DNA from: Sulfurovum riftiae
GTDB lineage: Bacteria > Campylobacterota > Campylobacteria > Campylobacterales > Sulfurovaceae
Length of the DNA: 64,000 nucleotides
Direction of reading: 5' to 3'
Assembly (NCBI RefSeq): GCF_001595645.1
Contig: NZ_LNKT01000023.1
Location: 1-64,000 of the forward strand
A program made the translations under genes and the position numbers. The notes under the pieces are model-generated. The model worked only from the letters and a program-made list of their open reading frames with translations. It was not told where the DNA came from and searched no databases. Positions 62,137 through 64,000 of the stretch are shown here, one piece after another (position 1 is the first letter of the stretch; each line of letters starts with the position of its first letter).

Positions 62137-63669
62137 ATGATGTTAGGAACAGTAATAGGAGTCTCCGGTGTTGCCGGAGCGGCTGTCGGGGCAGGGGCAT
62201 GTTACCTCTGGCTGAAGAACAGCAGCCAAAAAAAATTCTCGCATCTGGAGCTTGAAGCAAAAGCGAAAGCGAAAGCCATCAGCAATGAAGCGGAACTTCT
62301 GCTTCAGGAAGCACAGATGAAGATCAAGACGAAAGCGCTTGAACAGGAAGCGGAATTCCAGAAGCGTATGGCGCAGGTGGAAGAGCGGAACCGTGCACTG
62401 ATCATCGAGCAGAAAGCGCTGAAGAAGGAAGAGGAGAAACTCTCCCTTGCAGAGCAGAAACTTGCCGAAAAAGAGGCGAGCCTGGAAAAGCTCGAGGTAA
62501 AAAAACAGGCACAGATCGATGAAGCGGTGGAAAAACTGCAGCATGCAGCCTCTTTGACAAAAGAGGAGGCCAGAGCCTACATTCTCAATAAAGTGGAGGA
62601 ACAGAGCCGTGCCGAGGTAGCTTCTATCGTCAGGCGATATGAACAGACGGCGAAGGAAGAGGGAGAGAAGAAGGCCAACTACATCCTTGCACAGGCAACG
62701 ACACGGTATGCCGGAGAGTTTGCCGGTGAACGGCTCATCAACCTTGTCAATCTGCCCAGCGACGAGCACAAAGGGCGTATCATCGGCAAAGAGGGGCGGA
62801 ACATCAAGGCGCTTGAAATGCTTCTTGGGGTCGATATCGTCATTGACGAGACGCCGGGTGTCATTCTGGTAAGCTCCTTCAACCTTTACCGCAGGGCGAT
62901 CGCCACACGTGTCATCGAGATACTTGTAGAGGACGGCCGTATCCACCCCGGACGTATCGAAGAGGTACATGAAAAGGTGGAGAAAGAGTTCGAAGAGAAG
63001 ACCTATGAAGAGGGGGAGAATGTCCTCATCGACCTGGGGCTTTTCCCCATGCACGAAGAGCTGGTGAAGCTGCTTGGCCGCATGAAGTACCGTGCAAGTT
63101 ACGGACAGAATGCACTGGCACATACACTCGAAGTGGCCAAACTGGCACGTGTGATGGCAGCAGAGATGGGCGGAGACGAAAAACTTGCCCTGCGTGCCGG
63201 CCTTCTGCACGATATCGGTAAGGCCCTGACACAGGATATGGGCGGTTCGCATGTGGAGATCGGGGCAGAACTCTGCCGTCGCTACAACGAGCATCCTACG
63301 GTTATCAATGCCATTTATGCCCATCATGGACATGAAGAGCCCGATTCGGTGGAGAGTGCCGCAGTCTGTGCTGCCGATACACTCTCTGCGGCACGGCCGG
63401 GTGCAAGAAGAGAAGTGCTCGAGAGTTTCACCAAAAGGGTCAGGGAGATCGAAGAGATCGCCATGTCCAAAGAGAATGTGGAAAAGGCCTATGCCATCAA
63501 TGCAGGACGGGAGATACGTGTCTTCGTCAATGCAAGAAAAATGAGTGACAATGAAGCTGTCCTGCTCAGTAAAGAGATCGCCAAAGAGGTGGCGGACAAA
63601 GTACAGTTCCCCGGTGAGATCAAGGTGAATGTCATTCGGGAAACAAGAGCGGTGAGCATTGCGAAATAA
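62137..63669 (+). CDS. rny: Ribonuclease Y
   Basis: A 510-residue membrane-anchored endoribonuclease that starts mRNA decay. N-terminal transmembrane helix (about 3-23), long coiled coil (25-190), KH domain (GRIIGKEGRNIKALEMLLGVD), and HD domain with HTLEVAKLARVM and LLHDIGKA metal ligands. ATGATG opens the gene; AAAAGGA allows either, and the second ATG (62140) is slightly better spaced. Confidence 0.96.
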   Translation: MMLGTVIGVSGVAGAAVGAGACYLWLKNSSQKKFSHLELEAKAKAKAISNEAELLLQEAQMKIKTKALEQEAEFQKRMAQVEERNRALIIEQKALKKEEEKLSLAEQKLAEKEASLEKLEVKKQAQIDEAVEKLQHAASLTKEEARAYILNKVEEQSRAEVASIVRRYEQTAKEEGEKKANYILAQATTRYAGEFAGERLINLVNLPSDEHKGRIIGKEGRNIKALEMLLGVDIVIDETPGVILVSSFNLYRRAIATRVIEILVEDGRIHPGRIEEVHEKVEKEFEEKTYEEGENVLIDLGLFPMHEELVKLLGRMKYRASYGQNALAHTLEVAKLARVMAAEMGGDEKLALRAGLLHDIGKALTQDMGGSHVEIGAELCRRYNEHPTVINAIYAHHGHEEPDSVESAAVCAADTLSAARPGARREVLESFTKRVREIEEIAMSKENVEKAYAINAGREIRVFVNARKMSDNEAVLLSKEIAKEVADKVQFPGEIKVNVIRETRAVSIAK

Positions 63670-63812
63670 ATGTGACCAGTCACATGAGCCTGCTGCTGAA
63701 GCAGTCATAGCGACAGCGTAGTATTTGGACTTTGCTCAAATACGTCTTTTAGTGATAAAAACAGCATAAACATAGCATTGGAAAGTTATGCAAACTGAAA
63801 TGATAAAAGCGT

Positions 63813-63818
63813 TATAAT
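63813..63818 (+). promoter_or_regulatory. -10 box of the last, partial gene
   Basis: TATAAT 34 bases before the GTG at 63853. Between rny and this box lie a palindrome TGTGAC-CA-GTCACA (63671-63684) and a hairpin GTATTTG/CAAATAC (63721-63743). Confidence 0.55.
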
Positions 63819-63852
63819 TCGGAAAGTAATTTAAAGCAAAAAGGTAAAAATA

Positions 63853-64000
63853 GTGGACAGATGTGAAGAGATCGTTGCAAATGTAAGAATGGAAGAGCGT
63901 TATGCTGGTATGAGTCTGGTTTTTGTGGGAACAGATGCACTCCGAGAAGAGATAGAGACAGCCATAGATAAGGTTACGAAACAGACAAAGATGGATCCAC
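63853..64000 (+). CDS. Partial gene at the window edge
   Basis: GTG start with AAGG eight bases upstream; the frame stays open to the last base, giving 49 residues that include SLVFVGTDALREEIETAIDK. Too little to assign a family. The right end lies outside the window. Confidence 0.55.
   Translation, partial: MDRCEEIVANVRMEERYAGMSLVFVGTDALREEIETAIDKVTKQTKMDP

Noticed and set aside
63671-63684. TGTGAC-CA-GTCACA as a CRP-type operator
   Set aside because: The palindrome is present but the spacing is wrong for a CRP site (TGTGA-N6-TCACA) and it lies right after the rny stop, far from the next promoter box.
62143-63708. Minus-strand 521-codon open frame
   Set aside because: It is antisense to rny, whose KH and HD motifs are intact; no motif is seen in the antisense product.

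Overview
The window looks like chromosomal DNA of a chemolithoautotrophic Campylobacterota (epsilonproteobacterium), most like Sulfurovum and its relatives. The main evidence is a reductive-TCA gene run with monomeric isocitrate dehydrogenase, two malate dehydrogenases, class II fumarase, sucCD and an oorDABC-order 2-oxoglutarate:ferredoxin oxidoreductase. The HIT-pheS-pheT-ispH-aroA-rpsA-serA order, a short FtsY without an acidic N-domain, and sigma70 promoters recognisable mainly by a TATAAT box point the same way. The assignment is inferred from gene content, not from a database search.

Layout. 1-480 is non-coding and holds a heptamer array and two GTAG-type inverted repeats. 481-11824 holds housekeeping genes (argH, OsmC-like, HIT, pheST, ispH, aroA, rpsA, serA). 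12058-17622 is a tripartite efflux operon (TolC, adaptor, RND pump) whose RND permease is encoded as two half-genes. 17768-26976 holds efp and a series of exported proteins: a retropepsin/NTF2-like fusion, a 1031-residue tandem-domain protein, an 11-mer repeat protein, a class II-like cytochrome c and an orphan adaptor, followed by a flavoprotein and a DJ-1 protein. dnaE follows, then an exported protein sharing its C-terminal domain with the 1031-residue protein. 31956-43528 is the carbon-fixation run, followed by rnpB. 44129-49542 holds an exported beta-propeller, an adaptor plus molybdopterin enzyme pair, a cysteine-repeat peptide, an AI-2E family permease, and tiny membrane or lipoprotein genes. 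49790-50546 is a MntA/HepT toxin-antitoxin pair in AT-rich DNA. 50928-64000 holds argD, a second TolC, a MidA-like methyltransferase, acpS, a PAS protein, a MASE1 histidine kinase/response regulator pair, radA, ftsY, a TlpA-like lipoprotein, 5-formyl-THF cyclo-ligase, rny, and the start of one more gene.

How it fits together. The icd-mdh-mdh-fumC / sucCD / oorDABC run supplies most interconversions of the reductive TCA cycle between oxaloacetate and isocitrate. ATP-citrate lyase, aconitase and fumarate reductase are not here. Several intergenic regions carry repeats of two kinds. One is REP doublets (GTAG plus hairpin, as recognised by RAYT transposases) at 164, 300, 8337 and 40020. The other is heptanucleotide tandem arrays at 136, 17685 and 43610, the last sitting where the -35 region of rnpB should be.

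The most interesting items are the split RND pump with a His-rich tail, the REP doublets with compensatory changes, the heptamer array in front of rnpB, the shared unknown domain of two exported proteins, the 22-residue Cys-repeat peptide, and an apparently leaderless antitoxin gene. I see no CRISPR array, no tRNA or rRNA gene, and no intact transposase in the window.
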